From: VRUE01 sp963816785
GTDB taxonomy: Bacteria; Actinomycetota; Thermoleophilia; Solirubrobacterales; 70-9
DNA: 64,000 nucleotides
Direction: 5' to 3'
Assembly (NCBI GenBank): GCA_963816785.1
Contig: CAWFLL010000004.1
Coordinates: 496,001-560,000 of the forward strand
Part shown: piece after piece, positions 33,179 through 41,657 of the stretch
Layout of the letters: every line of letters starts with the position of its first letter
Numbering within the stretch: the stretch's first letter is position 1
Translations under genes and position numbers: made by a program
Notes under the pieces: generated by a model
The model's input: only the letters and a program-made list of their open reading frames with translations
What the model was told of the DNA's origin: nothing
Database searches by the model: none

Positions 33179-34554
33179 TGGCTGAGCGGGAGTTCGACGC
33201 AATCGTCCTCGGCGCCGGGGCTCCCGGCGAGGTCTGTGCCGGCCGCCTCGCAGAAGGCGGGCTGCGGGTCGCGATCGTCGAGCCTCACCTGATCGGCGGC
33301 GAATGCTCCTACTACGCCTGCATGCCGTCGAAGGCGCTGCTGCGGCCGGGGGAGCTGCTGGCCGAGGCCCGCAGGGTTCCCGGTGTGAAGCAGGCGGTGA
33401 CCGGCGACCTCGACGCGGAGGCGGCGCTCGCGCGGAGGGATGAGGTGATCCACGACCTCGACGACTCCGGCCAGTTGCCTTGGCTGGAAGATCGGGGGAT
33501 CGAGCTTTTCCGGGGCGAGGGCCGCCTCGACGGCGAGCGCCGGGTGGTGGTGGGCGACCAGGAGCTGCGCGCGACGAAGGCGGTGGTCGTCGCGACCGGG
33601 AGCGGCGCCGCGATGCCGCCGATCGAGGGCCTCGACTCGGTGCGGGCCTGGAACAACCGCGACGCGACGACCTCGAAGCGGGTCCCGCCGAGCATGATCG
33701 TCCTCGGCGCCGGCCCCGTCGGCACCGAGCTGGCGCAGGCGTGGTCGACGCTTGGCACCGAGGTAACCCTGGTCGGGGCTGAGGAGCAGCTGTTGCCGCG
33801 CGAGGAGCCGTTCGCCGGCGAGCTGGTCGCCGCATCCCTGCGGGACGCCTACGGCATCGAGGTGCGAACCGGCGTCGAAGCCAACCGGGTCGCCGCCGCC
33901 GGAGATGGCGTCGAGGTCGGGTTCGACGACGGCAGCGCGCTCGAGGCGGCCGAGGTCCTGATCGCCGTCGGCCGCAAACCTCGCACCGAGTCGATCGGGC
34001 TGGACTCGGTCGGCGCCGAGACCGACGAGCGCGGATTTCTCAAGACCGACGACCGCCTCCGGGTCGGCGACCTGGATTGGCTCTACGCCGTCGGTGACGT
34101 CAACGGCCGGGCGTTGTTCACCCACATGGGCAAGTACCAGGCCTGGGTCGCAGCCGAGAACGTCCACGGCAGGCCGGTCGAGGCGGTCGCTGAGGGAATT
34201 GGCTCGCCGCGAGTCATATTCACCGACCCCCAGGTCGCCGCGGTCGGCAGGACGCTGGCGCAGGCAGAGGCGGACGGGATCGACGCCCGCGCGGTCGACG
34301 TCGGCACCGAAGGCACCGCCGGCGGCAGCTTCCAGGGAAAGGGGACGGGCGGCACGACCCGGCTCGTCGTCGACGAGTCCGCCAGGAGGATCGTCGGCGC
34401 CACGTTCTGCGGCTTCGAGACGGCGGACTTCCTCCACGCGGCGACGGTCGCGGTGGTCGGCGAGGTGCCGCTGGAGCGCCTGAGGCACGCGGTCGCGCCC
34501 TACCCCACGCGCAGCGAGCTGTGGCTGAAGCTGCTCGAGGCCTACGGCCTCTAG
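33178..34554 (+). CDS. Dihydrolipoyl dehydrogenase-like FAD/NAD(P) disulfide oxidoreductase
   Basis: A 458-residue class I pyridine nucleotide-disulfide oxidoreductase. FAD motif AIVLGAGAPGEVCAGRLAEGG, redox pair in GGECSYYACMPSKALLRPGE (CxxxxC), NAD(P) motif IVLGAGPVGTELAQAWSTLG, second FAD motif WLYAVGDVNGRALFTHMGKYQA. The usual C-terminal HP-T-SE with the catalytic His reads PYPTRSE, so the His is a Tyr and true lipoamide dehydrogenase chemistry is doubtful. No 2-oxoacid dehydrogenase genes are near. ATG 33178 overlaps the leader-peptide stop. Confidence 0.85.
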   Translation: MAEREFDAIVLGAGAPGEVCAGRLAEGGLRVAIVEPHLIGGECSYYACMPSKALLRPGELLAEARRVPGVKQAVTGDLDAEAALARRDEVIHDLDDSGQLPWLEDRGIELFRGEGRLDGERRVVVGDQELRATKAVVVATGSGAAMPPIEGLDSVRAWNNRDATTSKRVPPSMIVLGAGPVGTELAQAWSTLGTEVTLVGAEEQLLPREEPFAGELVAASLRDAYGIEVRTGVEANRVAAAGDGVEVGFDDGSALEAAEVLIAVGRKPRTESIGLDSVGAETDERGFLKTDDRLRVGDLDWLYAVGDVNGRALFTHMGKYQAWVAAENVHGRPVEAVAEGIGSPRVIFTDPQVAAVGRTLAQAEADGIDARAVDVGTEGTAGGSFQGKGTGGTTRLVVDESARRIVGATFCGFETADFLHAATVAVVGEVPLERLRHAVAPYPTRSELWLKLLEAYGL

Positions 34555-36431
34555 AGGCTCGAGCGGCGCTTCAGGTTGTCGAGCTGGTCCTGGGGGAAGC
34601 CCGGGACCTCGTCGAGTTCCTCGACCGATTGGAAGCTGCCGATGCGCTCGCGGTGGGCGAGCAGGCGGGTCGCCTGGGTGACGGTGAGCCCGTGGGACCG
34701 CAGCTGATCGAAGCTGACGCTGTTGAGCGCAATCGCGGAGCCGGTGTCCGCGGCCGGAGGGGTCGGTCCTGGCGCGGCCGGCGGCTCCGGCGTCGGTGGG
34801 GTCGGCTGCGGCGGCGATGGTGTCGGATCCGGCGCCGGGGGCGGCGGGGCCGGCGGGTGCGGCTCCGGAGCGGGCGGTTGCGGGTCGGAGGCGGCGGGCT
34901 GCTGGTGGAAGCCCGGAGGCCCACCACCCTGCTGGACCGAGCGCAGCACCGCCTGCTCGGCCTCGGCGGCACGGCGCTCGGCCTCACGGGCGCGCTCCTC
35001 GGCCTCGGCGACGCTGTCGCGCAGCTCGGCGAGGCGCCGCTCGCGCTCCTCCTCCTGGGCTTTGAGGGCGGCGAGCCGCTGTGCCTCGGCCGCCCGCTGT
35101 TCTGCCGCCTTCGTGCGCTCCTCGATCTCGGTCAGGCGCCTCTCGGCCTCCGTCATCGAGCGCTCGTGCTCCTCGCGCCCGCGCTGCAGATGCTGCTCGG
35201 CGTTGAGTAGGCCCGGCGGAGCGTCCGGCGCCGGAGGAGTTGCCGCCCCCGGCTGCTGCGGGGGCGCGATCGCGTCCATACCCTGGGTGGTCTGGCCGGC
35301 CTGGGTGGCTGTCATGCGGGCCCCGGCTTCCCGTTGCCTCTGCTCCGCCTCGGCGATTCGGCGCTCGGCCTCGGCCCGGATCCGTTCCTCCTCGTGCTGG
35401 ATCTCCGCCACCTTGTGATGGACCCGCTGTTCGGCGGTCGCGGGGTCGTAGGCGGGCTCCGTGGCGCCGGCCTGCAGCGGCGGGATCACCGGAGGCAGGG
35501 GAACCGACGCGGGCGGCTGGGCCGGCGGCGCAGGGGGTGGCGGCTGGTAGGGCGGCGGCGGCGGGGGCTGCTGGTAGGGCGGCGGTGGCGGTGGCGGATA
35601 TGGCTGCGCCGGTTGCCCCTGAAATGGCTGCGCCGGGGCCTGCGGCGGATATGGCTGCGCCGGTTGCCCCGGATATGGCGGCATGGGCTGGCCCGGAAGT
35701 GGCACACCGGCCGCCTGGGCGCTCTGCTGCGCGAGCAGCGCCCGCTCCTGGGCGGCGCGCGCGGCGGCGGTCTCCCGCTCGACCCTGGCGGCTTCCTTCC
35801 TGGCCCGCCTCGCGGATCCCGGGCTGCCGGGGCTGCGCCGCCTTTCGGCGCGTTTCCTGGCTCGCTCTTCACGGCGGAGCTTCACCTCCGCCTGCCGTTT
35901 CTGGCGCTGTTCGGCGCGGCCGGCCCGCTGCTGCTGGCGAGCCTGCTTCCGTGTGTCCTTCGAGCTCAGCGCGACCGTGGCCGGAGCTGCGACTGTCGCT
36001 GCGGCCGCGGCGGCCTGCGGAGCCTGCGCGGCGGCCTGCGGGGCCTGCCCGGCGGTGGTGGGCGAGCCGGCCTCGGCCTGGGATGGCTGCGTGGCGCCGG
36101 CGGGCGGCGTGGCCGCCACCTGCTGGGTCTGGGCGCTGGCCGGAGGAGGCGCTTTTGCGGCAGCCCCGGCTGCCTGTTTCTGCCTCCTGCGCTCACTGCG
36201 CGACGGCTTCCTCTGCTTCGGCGGCTTCGGCGGCTTCGGCGGTTTCTGAGCCTTCGGAGGCGGAGGCGGGCCCGCGCTCGGTTCTTTTTTCTCCGCCTTA
36301 TCCTGACGGCGCCGCTGGACGCTGATGACGAGCAGGAGCAGCAGGATCGCAGCCACCAGGCCGGCGATGAAGTACTCGATGTTGTCGCTGACGAAATCGC
36401 CCACTTCGTTCGGCAGAGATGCGAGGATCAC
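34551..36431 (-). CDS. Membrane-anchored coiled-coil, Pro-rich protein with C-terminal helix-hairpin-helix domain
   Basis: A 626-residue protein. Residues about 20-42 are one membrane helix (YFIAGLVAAILLLLLVISV). Then come a Lys/Pro-rich stretch, Ala/Gln-rich and basic coiled-coil helices (about 165-235), a Pro/Gln/Tyr-rich tract with short repeats around GQPAQPYPP, a second long coiled coil (about 340-495), another Pro-rich linker, and a C-terminal HhH of ComEA type: LNSVSFDQLRSHGLTVTQATRLLAHRERIGSFQSVEELDEVPGF. The HhH would bind DNA or a partner protein; the tail most likely faces the cytoplasm. It is between the flavoprotein gene and smpB. I do not know a described protein with this layout. 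Confidence 0.75.
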   Translation of the reverse strand: MILASLPNEVGDFVSDNIEYFIAGLVAAILLLLLVISVQRRRQDKAEKKEPSAGPPPPPKAQKPPKPPKPPKQRKPSRSERRRQKQAAGAAAKAPPPASAQTQQVAATPPAGATQPSQAEAGSPTTAGQAPQAAAQAPQAAAAAATVAAPATVALSSKDTRKQARQQQRAGRAEQRQKRQAEVKLRREERARKRAERRRSPGSPGSARRARKEAARVERETAAARAAQERALLAQQSAQAAGVPLPGQPMPPYPGQPAQPYPPQAPAQPFQGQPAQPYPPPPPPPYQQPPPPPPYQPPPPAPPAQPPASVPLPPVIPPLQAGATEPAYDPATAEQRVHHKVAEIQHEEERIRAEAERRIAEAEQRQREAGARMTATQAGQTTQGMDAIAPPQQPGAATPPAPDAPPGLLNAEQHLQRGREEHERSMTEAERRLTEIEERTKAAEQRAAEAQRLAALKAQEEERERRLAELRDSVAEAEERAREAERRAAEAEQAVLRSVQQGGGPPGFHQQPAASDPQPPAPEPHPPAPPPPAPDPTPSPPQPTPPTPEPPAAPGPTPPAADTGSAIALNSVSFDQLRSHGLTVTQATRLLAHRERIGSFQSVEELDEVPGFPQDQLDNLKRRSSL

Positions 36432-36441
36432 AAACCCGAAG

Positions 36442-36927
36442 CTACCTGATTCTGCTCTTGAATTCGCGCTCGACCTCGCGGCGCACGTCCCGCTCCGCGA
36501 TCTCGCGGCGGCGATCGCGGCCCTCCTTTCCGCGCGCCAGCGCCAGCTCGACCTTTGCGCGGGGGCCCTTGAAGTAGATGCGGGTCGGAATCAGGGTCAG
36601 CCCCCTCTCCGCGGTCTTGCCGACGAGGCGCTCGATCTCCGCCCGGTGCAGCAGCAGCTTGCGAGGGCGTTCCGGCTCATGGTTCTCGCGGCTGGCGGGT
36701 TCGTAGGGCGGGATGTGGAGGCCTCGCAGCCAGACCTCACCGCGATCGATCGCGGCGTAGGCGTCGCTCATCTGCGCCTTGCCGTTGCGCAGCGACTTCA
36801 CCTCGGAGCCGCGCAGGGCGATCCCGGCCTCGAACTTTTCGACCAGCTCGAACCTGTGGCCGGCGCGCCGGTTCGTCGCGACGTCGCCCGAGGCGGGCGC
36901 CCGTCGCTTCTTCGCCTTCTTCGCCAT
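36442..36927 (-). CDS. smpB: SsrA-binding protein SmpB
   Basis: A 161-residue protein: core DVATNRRAGHRFELVEKFEAGIALRGSEVKSLRNGKAQMSDAYAAIDRGEVWLRGLHIPPY, then KLLLHRAEIERLVGKTAERGLTLIPTRIYFKGPRAKVELALARGK and a basic tail with REIAERDVRREVEREFK. SmpB binds tmRNA and places it on stalled ribosomes. It starts immediately after the RNase R stop (adjacent bases) and follows the ftsE-ftsX-ctpA-rnr operon. tmRNA is 3.4 kb downstream. Confidence 0.96.
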   Translation of the reverse strand: MAKKAKKRRAPASGDVATNRRAGHRFELVEKFEAGIALRGSEVKSLRNGKAQMSDAYAAIDRGEVWLRGLHIPPYEPASRENHEPERPRKLLLHRAEIERLVGKTAERGLTLIPTRIYFKGPRAKVELALARGKEGRDRRREIAERDVRREVEREFKSRIR

Positions 36928-38505
36928 CTACTCGCTCAACTCCAGATCGACCCGGCCGCGGACGGCCTCGACCCTGGTCACGCGAACCGTGAGGGGGTCG
37001 CCGAGCTGCAGAGCGCGGCCGGACTCCTGGCCGACCAGGGCAGTCTCGGTCTCGTTGAGCTCGAATCGCTCAGTGCCCAGCCGGCGAGCCGGGAGGAGCC
37101 CCTCGTACACATCTCCCAGCTCGCCGCGAAATCCGGCGAACGCCCCTGCCCCGATGACTCCTGAGACCTCGCCCTCGAACTCGACGTCCTCGGAGCGCTC
37201 CCTCAGCTCGCGCTGGAGGAGGAACGCGGCGCAGATGTCGTCCCCCTCACGCTCGATCCGCATCGACTCGCGCTCGCGCTCGCTGCAATGCCGGGCGGCA
37301 TCCCTCGCTTCCGCGACCCCGGGCGCCCTCTCGCCCTCGCCCACGGCCGCCAGCAGCGCCCGGTGGACCACCAGGTCCGGATAGCGGCGGATCGGCGAGG
37401 TGAAGTGGCAGTAGGCCGCGCTGCCGAGCCCCGCGTGGCCGGTGTTTCGATCGCTGTAGCTCGCCTGCTGAAGTGACCGGAGCACGAGAGATGTATACGC
37501 CTCGCGGCCATGACCGCGCCTCGCCGCCTCCTTCGCCACCAGGCGGCTGGCCTCGACCGCCAGCTCGCCCGCCTCCCCGGGCGTAAGCGACCCGCGCAGC
37601 GGCGGCGTCGGGATCCCGAGCGCGTGCAGCTGCGCGATCAGCCGCTCCACACGTGGGGGGTCGGGCTGGCCATGCACGCGGTAGATCGCCGGCACCCGCC
37701 GGCGCTCGAGGAGCTGCGCGACCTGCTCGTTGGTGAGGATCATCAGCATCTCGATCAGCCGGTGCGCCTCGGTCTGGGCGACCGCGCGGGCGCCGACCAC
37801 GTCCCCGGAGCGGTCGAAGCGGAACTCGGGCTCGGACGAGTCGACCTCGAGGCCCCTCGCGCCCCGGCGCTCGCCCAGCGAGGCGGCCGCCTCGCGGGCC
37901 AGCGCCAGCGGCCCGGCGACGGCGTCGGGCGGGGCGGCGCGGCCGGCGAAGACGACGTCGAGCTGTTCGTAGTCGAGCCGGGCGTCGGAGCGGATCCGGC
38001 TGCGATAGAAGCTGGCGCCGCGTGGCTCTCCCTTCCGGTCGAGCTCGATCTCGGCCGTCACCGCGAGACGCTCGACGCCGGGCGCGAGGCTGCAGGCCTC
38101 CTCGCTGAGCGCGCGCGGGAGCATCGGCTCGACCGTGCCCGGGGCGTAGGTGCTGTTGCCGCGCCGCCGCGCCTCGCGGTCGAGGGGCGAGCCCGGCGGG
38201 ACGTGCGCGGCGACATCGGCGATGTGGATCCAGAGCCGGATCCCATCGCCGTCGCGCCGGGCCGAGACCGCGTCGTCGAAGTCCCGGGCCGTGGCCGGGT
38301 CGACGGTGAAGGTGGGCAATCCGGTCAGGTCACGCCGGCCCTCCGTTCCGGCGGCGGCCGCCGCCCTCCCCGCTTCGACCTCGAGCGAGGCCGGAAACCC
38401 GCGCCGGCCGAGCTCGTCGCTCAGCATCGCCTCGACGGCGTCCCGCGCGGTCTTCGGCTCCACCCGGCGGCGGGAGCGGCCCCGGGGCCTACCGCGTCGC
38501 CTCAA
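36928..38505 (-). CDS. rnr: RNase R-family (RNB domain) exoribonuclease
   Basis: A 525-residue RNase II/R catalytic protein, starting at TTG overlapping the ctpA stop (TTGA). The RNB active site is in TFTVDPATARDFDDAVSARRDGDGIRLWIHIADVA, followed by RRGNSTYAPGTVEPMLPRALSEEACSL and YCHFTSPIRRYPDLVVHRALL. A short S1-like end (LTVRVTRVEAVRGRVDLELSE) remains, but the N-terminal cold-shock domains of long RNase R are absent. Combined with smpB next to it, the likely role is 3'-5' decay of structured RNA, including mRNAs released by tmRNA. Confidence 0.9.
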   Translation of the reverse strand: MRRRGRPRGRSRRRVEPKTARDAVEAMLSDELGRRGFPASLEVEAGRAAAAAGTEGRRDLTGLPTFTVDPATARDFDDAVSARRDGDGIRLWIHIADVAAHVPPGSPLDREARRRGNSTYAPGTVEPMLPRALSEEACSLAPGVERLAVTAEIELDRKGEPRGASFYRSRIRSDARLDYEQLDVVFAGRAAPPDAVAGPLALAREAAASLGERRGARGLEVDSSEPEFRFDRSGDVVGARAVAQTEAHRLIEMLMILTNEQVAQLLERRRVPAIYRVHGQPDPPRVERLIAQLHALGIPTPPLRGSLTPGEAGELAVEASRLVAKEAARRGHGREAYTSLVLRSLQQASYSDRNTGHAGLGSAAYCHFTSPIRRYPDLVVHRALLAAVGEGERAPGVAEARDAARHCSERERESMRIEREGDDICAAFLLQRELRERSEDVEFEGEVSGVIGAGAFAGFRGELGDVYEGLLPARRLGTERFELNETETALVGQESGRALQLGDPLTVRVTRVEAVRGRVDLELSE

Positions 38506-39692
38506 CCCGATCCCCGCTCGGCCGCGAGGACGCCGAGGGCGCGGTTGCGGGCCTCGTCGCGCCTCGTCCCCGGGCGATCGCGCGCGAAGACGTCGGGGTG
38601 GATCCCGGAGCCGCCCAGGTTGACCCCGTCAGGCGTGAAGTACTCGCCGATCGTCAGCTTCAGCGCGCCGCCGTTGGAGAGGTCGACCTCCTGCTGGAAG
38701 ACGCCCTTGCCGAAGGAGCGCGTGCCGACGACCGTCGCTCCCGCCTCGTCGGCGAGGGCGGCGGTCAGGATCTCGGCCGCCGAGGCCGTGTTGCGGTCGA
38801 TCAGGACGACGATCGGCTGCCGCGGCAGGCTGTCGCCGAGCGCGTCGTAGACGGCGCCCCCCTGGGTCCGGGACTCCGTCGTCACCACCAGCGTGCCCTT
38901 CGGCAGGAAAACACTGGCGGCGAGAACCGCCTCCTCGAGGAGGCCGCCGCCGTTGCCGCGCAGATCGAGGACCAGGCCGCGCGCTCCTCGTCGCCGCACC
39001 CTTTCGACGGCCCGTCGCAGGTAGGCGTGGGAACCTTCGCTGAAGCCTGCCAGCCCCACGTAGCCGAGCCGCATGCCGTCGATCTCCTCCACCTCGCTCG
39101 CCACGACCGGCACCGAGATCTGGGCCCGGGTCAGGGTCAGCTGCTCGACCCTGCCGCTCTCACGGCCGAGGACGCCGATTCTGACCTCGGTCCCTTCCGG
39201 CCCCTTGATCAGCTCCGTCGCCCTGGTCGAGCTGAGGCCGGCGATCGGCCTTCCCTCGATCGAAACGACGATGTCACCGGGCTCGATCCCCGCCGCTTCG
39301 GCCGGTGAGCCCTTGAAGACTTTCTCGGCCCGGAGGCCACGTTTGACCCCGATCACGGTCAGGCCGATCCCCGAGAACCTCCCCTGGATCGCTTCGTTGA
39401 AGCGCTGCAGCACCTCGGGCGAGAGGTATTCGGAGAAGCGGTCGTCGTAGCGCCGGCGCAGCCCGCGGGTCATGCCACTGAGCGAGGAGTCGATCAGGTC
39501 GGGCCTGGAGACCGCCCGGAAGTAATTGTCTTCGATCAGCTCGGTCGCTTCCGCCGTCAGGCCGCCGGATTCGTCGACGAAGACGTCCCGCAGCGGTGGC
39601 GGCAGGCTGGCGGGGTGGCCGCCGAGCCAGAGCCCGCCCGCTAGCACCGCCAGCAGCGCAGCCGCCACGGCCACCGTCCGACCGGCGCTCAT
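38502..39692 (-). CDS. ctpA: C-terminal processing peptidase (S41 family)
   Basis: A 396-residue exported protease. N-terminal signal/anchor TVAVAAALLAVLAGGLWLGG. A PDZ domain follows (SGIGLTVIGVKRGLRAEKVFKGSPAEAAGIEPGDIVVSIEGRPIAGLS). The S41 domain contains VLDLRGNGGGLLEEAVLAASVFLP, the catalytic Ser in NTASAAEILTAALADE and the Lys in GTRSFGKGVFQQ. It acts outside the membrane, processing protein tails or envelope hydrolases. Lies 7 bases after ftsX in the division operon. Confidence 0.92.
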   Translation of the reverse strand: MSAGRTVAVAAALLAVLAGGLWLGGHPASLPPPLRDVFVDESGGLTAEATELIEDNYFRAVSRPDLIDSSLSGMTRGLRRRYDDRFSEYLSPEVLQRFNEAIQGRFSGIGLTVIGVKRGLRAEKVFKGSPAEAAGIEPGDIVVSIEGRPIAGLSSTRATELIKGPEGTEVRIGVLGRESGRVEQLTLTRAQISVPVVASEVEEIDGMRLGYVGLAGFSEGSHAYLRRAVERVRRRGARGLVLDLRGNGGGLLEEAVLAASVFLPKGTLVVTTESRTQGGAVYDALGDSLPRQPIVVLIDRNTASAAEILTAALADEAGATVVGTRSFGKGVFQQEVDLSNGGALKLTIGEYFTPDGVNLGGSGIHPDVFARDRPGTRRDEARNRALGVLAAERGSG

Positions 39693-39699
39693 GGGGGGC

Positions 39700-40617
39700 T
39701 CAGACCTTCAGGAAGCGACGCAGGGTGATGCCCGAGCCGATCGCCGAAACCAGCACCGAGGCGGAGAACAGGATCGCCACCAGAGCCGGGAAGGAGAGCG
39801 TGCTGGCGTTCTGCGCCGCCAGGAACGAGAAGGTGTCGCTGAGGGGGTCGACGATCGTGATCTTGCCCAGCCACAGGATGAGTATCGCGGCCAGGCCGCC
39901 CGCGAAGCCGACGACCACGCCCTCGATCATGAACGGCCAGCGGATGAACCAACGGGTCGCCCCGACCAGGCGCATCACCTCGATCTCCCGCCTGCGGGTG
40001 TAGATCGAGAGCCGGATCGTGTTGCCGACCAGCATCAGCGAGGCGGCGATCAGCAGCGCGGTGATGACCGTGAGGACGATCTTCAGCGCGCTCGTCACCT
40101 GCTCGATCTTCTCCGACTGCGTCTGGCGATCGAAGATCTCCTCGATGATCGGCGAGATCGGCTTCGGCTTGCCGTCGGGGCCCGGCGGGATGATCGCCGC
40201 CCTGACCGCGTCGAGGTTGCCGGCGTCATCGGCCTTGACGCGGAAGTTGGCCGGCAGCGGGTTGGAGTGCAGCTGGTCGAGCAGGCCGGCGCTCTTTTCC
40301 TCGCCGAGGTCCGCGCTCAGCTCGTCCAGCGCCTCGGCCTTGGTGATCAGCTCGACCGACTCGACATGGGGGATGTCCCGCAGCCTCCGTTCCAGCGCGG
40401 CGGTTTCGGCTTTCGTCGCGTCGTCGTAGAGGGCGACCCGGATCTCGAGGCTTTCGCGGACCTGGTCGCTCTTGGCCTGGGTCGTCTGGAAGATCGGGAT
40501 CAGCACGCCGAGCAGGACCACCGTGACGACCGTGGTCACGATCGCGGCCATGCTCGGCGCCCCGTTGCGGCGCAGCGCCCGGAATGCCTCGCGGATGAAG
40601 AAGAAGAGCCTTGACAT
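39700..40617 (-). CDS. ftsX: Cell division ABC transporter permease FtsX
   Basis: A 305-residue protein with one N-terminal helix, a long extracellular domain and three C-terminal helices. AFRALRRNGAPSMAAIVTTVVTVVLLGVLIPIFQ starts it; the loop has LYDDATKAETAALERRLRDIPHVESVELITKAEALDELSADLG. IYTRRREIEVMRLVGATRWFIRWPFMIEGVVVGFAGG is the conserved FtsX/MacB permease element. Its ATG shares a base with the ftsE stop. FtsEX activates peptidoglycan hydrolases at division. Confidence 0.94.
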   Translation of the reverse strand: MSRLFFFIREAFRALRRNGAPSMAAIVTTVVTVVLLGVLIPIFQTTQAKSDQVRESLEIRVALYDDATKAETAALERRLRDIPHVESVELITKAEALDELSADLGEEKSAGLLDQLHSNPLPANFRVKADDAGNLDAVRAAIIPPGPDGKPKPISPIIEEIFDRQTQSEKIEQVTSALKIVLTVITALLIAASLMLVGNTIRLSIYTRRREIEVMRLVGATRWFIRWPFMIEGVVVGFAGGLAAILILWLGKITIVDPLSDTFSFLAAQNASTLSFPALVAILFSASVLVSAIGSGITLRRFLKV

Positions 40618-41459
40618 CAGAAGAGCGTGTCGTGGCCGTTGGGCTGGCCCTCGGGGGCGACACCCATCTCGGCCCGCATCCGCAGGCCGAACTCGGTCGT
40701 CGACTCCTCCGTGTAGCCGCCGCTGACCTCGTCGCGGACGACGCGGCCCTCGTAGAGCTCGATCACGCGCCGGCGCATGTTGTCGACCATCTCGCGGTCA
40801 TGGGTGACGACGATCACCGTGGTCCCGGTCTTGTTGATCCGGTACAGCAGCTGCATCACGCCGATCGATGTCACCGGGTCGAGGTTTCCGCTCGGCTCGT
40901 CCGCCAGCAGCAGCGGCGGGTGGTTGACGAAGGCGCGGGCGATCGAGACGCGCTGCTGCTCGCCGCCGGAGAGCTGGTCCGGGTAGCTGTGGAGCTTGGT
41001 CGAGAGGCCGACCAGGCGAAGGATCTCCGGCACCTGGGTGCGGATCGTGGCGCGTCCGGCTCCAATCACCTGCAGGGCATAGGCGACGTTGTCGTAGACG
41101 GTGCGATCGGGCAGCAGCTTGAAGTCCTGGAAGACGGTGCCGATGTTGCGCCGCAGCTGCGGGATCCTCTTCTCGGCGAGGCTGCCGATGTCGCGGCCGG
41201 CAATGCGGACGGAGCCCTCGGTCGGCTCGAGCTCGCGGATCAGGAGCTTGATCAGGGTCGACTTGCCGCAGCCGGTGGGGCCGACCAGAAAGGCAAACTC
41301 GCCGCGGCTGATCGCGAGCGAGACGCGGTCGAGCGCCATGTGGCCGCCCGGATAGACCTTGGTCACGTCGCGAAGCTCGACGATCGGCCTGCCGCCACGG
41401 CGCGGACGGTGGCCCTCGCCCCCGCTCCGATCCTGCCTCGATTTTCTCGCTCTGGCCAT
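40617..41459 (-). CDS. ftsE: Cell division ATP-binding protein FtsE
   Basis: About 280 residues from the ATG at 41459 (MARARKSRQ), which has GGAG upstream; an in-frame start at 41579 has no support. Walker A VGPTGCGKSTL, FQDFKLLPDRTVYDNVAYAL, signature LSGGEQQRVSIARA, Walker B LLLADEPSGNLDP and THDREMVDNMRRRVIELYEGR are all present. The first 30 residues are a basic extension. The C-terminal 50 residues are also longer than in E. coli. It drives FtsX conformational changes at the division site. Confidence 0.95.
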   Translation of the reverse strand: MARARKSRQDRSGGEGHRPRRGGRPIVELRDVTKVYPGGHMALDRVSLAISRGEFAFLVGPTGCGKSTLIKLLIRELEPTEGSVRIAGRDIGSLAEKRIPQLRRNIGTVFQDFKLLPDRTVYDNVAYALQVIGAGRATIRTQVPEILRLVGLSTKLHSYPDQLSGGEQQRVSIARAFVNHPPLLLADEPSGNLDPVTSIGVMQLLYRINKTGTTVIVVTHDREMVDNMRRRVIELYEGRVVRDEVSGGYTEESTTEFGLRMRAEMGVAPEGQPNGHDTLF

Positions 41460-41657
41460 TGCCGCGGTCCCTTCTCCGGCTACAGGGTGACTCCTGCGCG
41501 TCGTATTGCGCGCAACTCCCCGCCCAGCTGAAAGTGAACGGCAGCTTAGCGAATCATGAGCAAACGTTTGTATTCCCACTCCGCCGTCGGCGAGACTGCA
41601 TTTGGACCCCCACAGACGTACAGATGCAGACTCGAGGCGAGGGACCGACGCGCCCGA
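41460..41657 (-). promoter_or_regulatory. ftsE upstream region with two palindromes
   Basis: A 198-base gap between transketolase and ftsE, without a gene. It holds two perfect 10-base palindromes, TTGCGCGCAA at 41506-41515 and CAAACGTTTG at 41561-41570, 55 bases apart centre to centre. They may be operators for the ftsE operon. I cannot place a convincing -35/-10 pair. Confidence 0.35.

Noticed and set aside
32953..34488. A 511-codon minus-strand frame across tmRNA and the flavoprotein gene
   Set aside because: Its last residues are the tmRNA tag frame; the rest is antisense of the flavoprotein gene.
35500..35720. Tandem DNA repeats suggesting CRISPR or a satellite
   Set aside because: The repeats encode the Pro/Gln/Tyr tract of the HhH protein in frame; no spacers or dyad repeats.
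41561..41570. LexA (SOS) box before ftsE
   Set aside because: CAAACGTTTG lacks the GAAC-N4-GTTC core of actinobacterial LexA sites.
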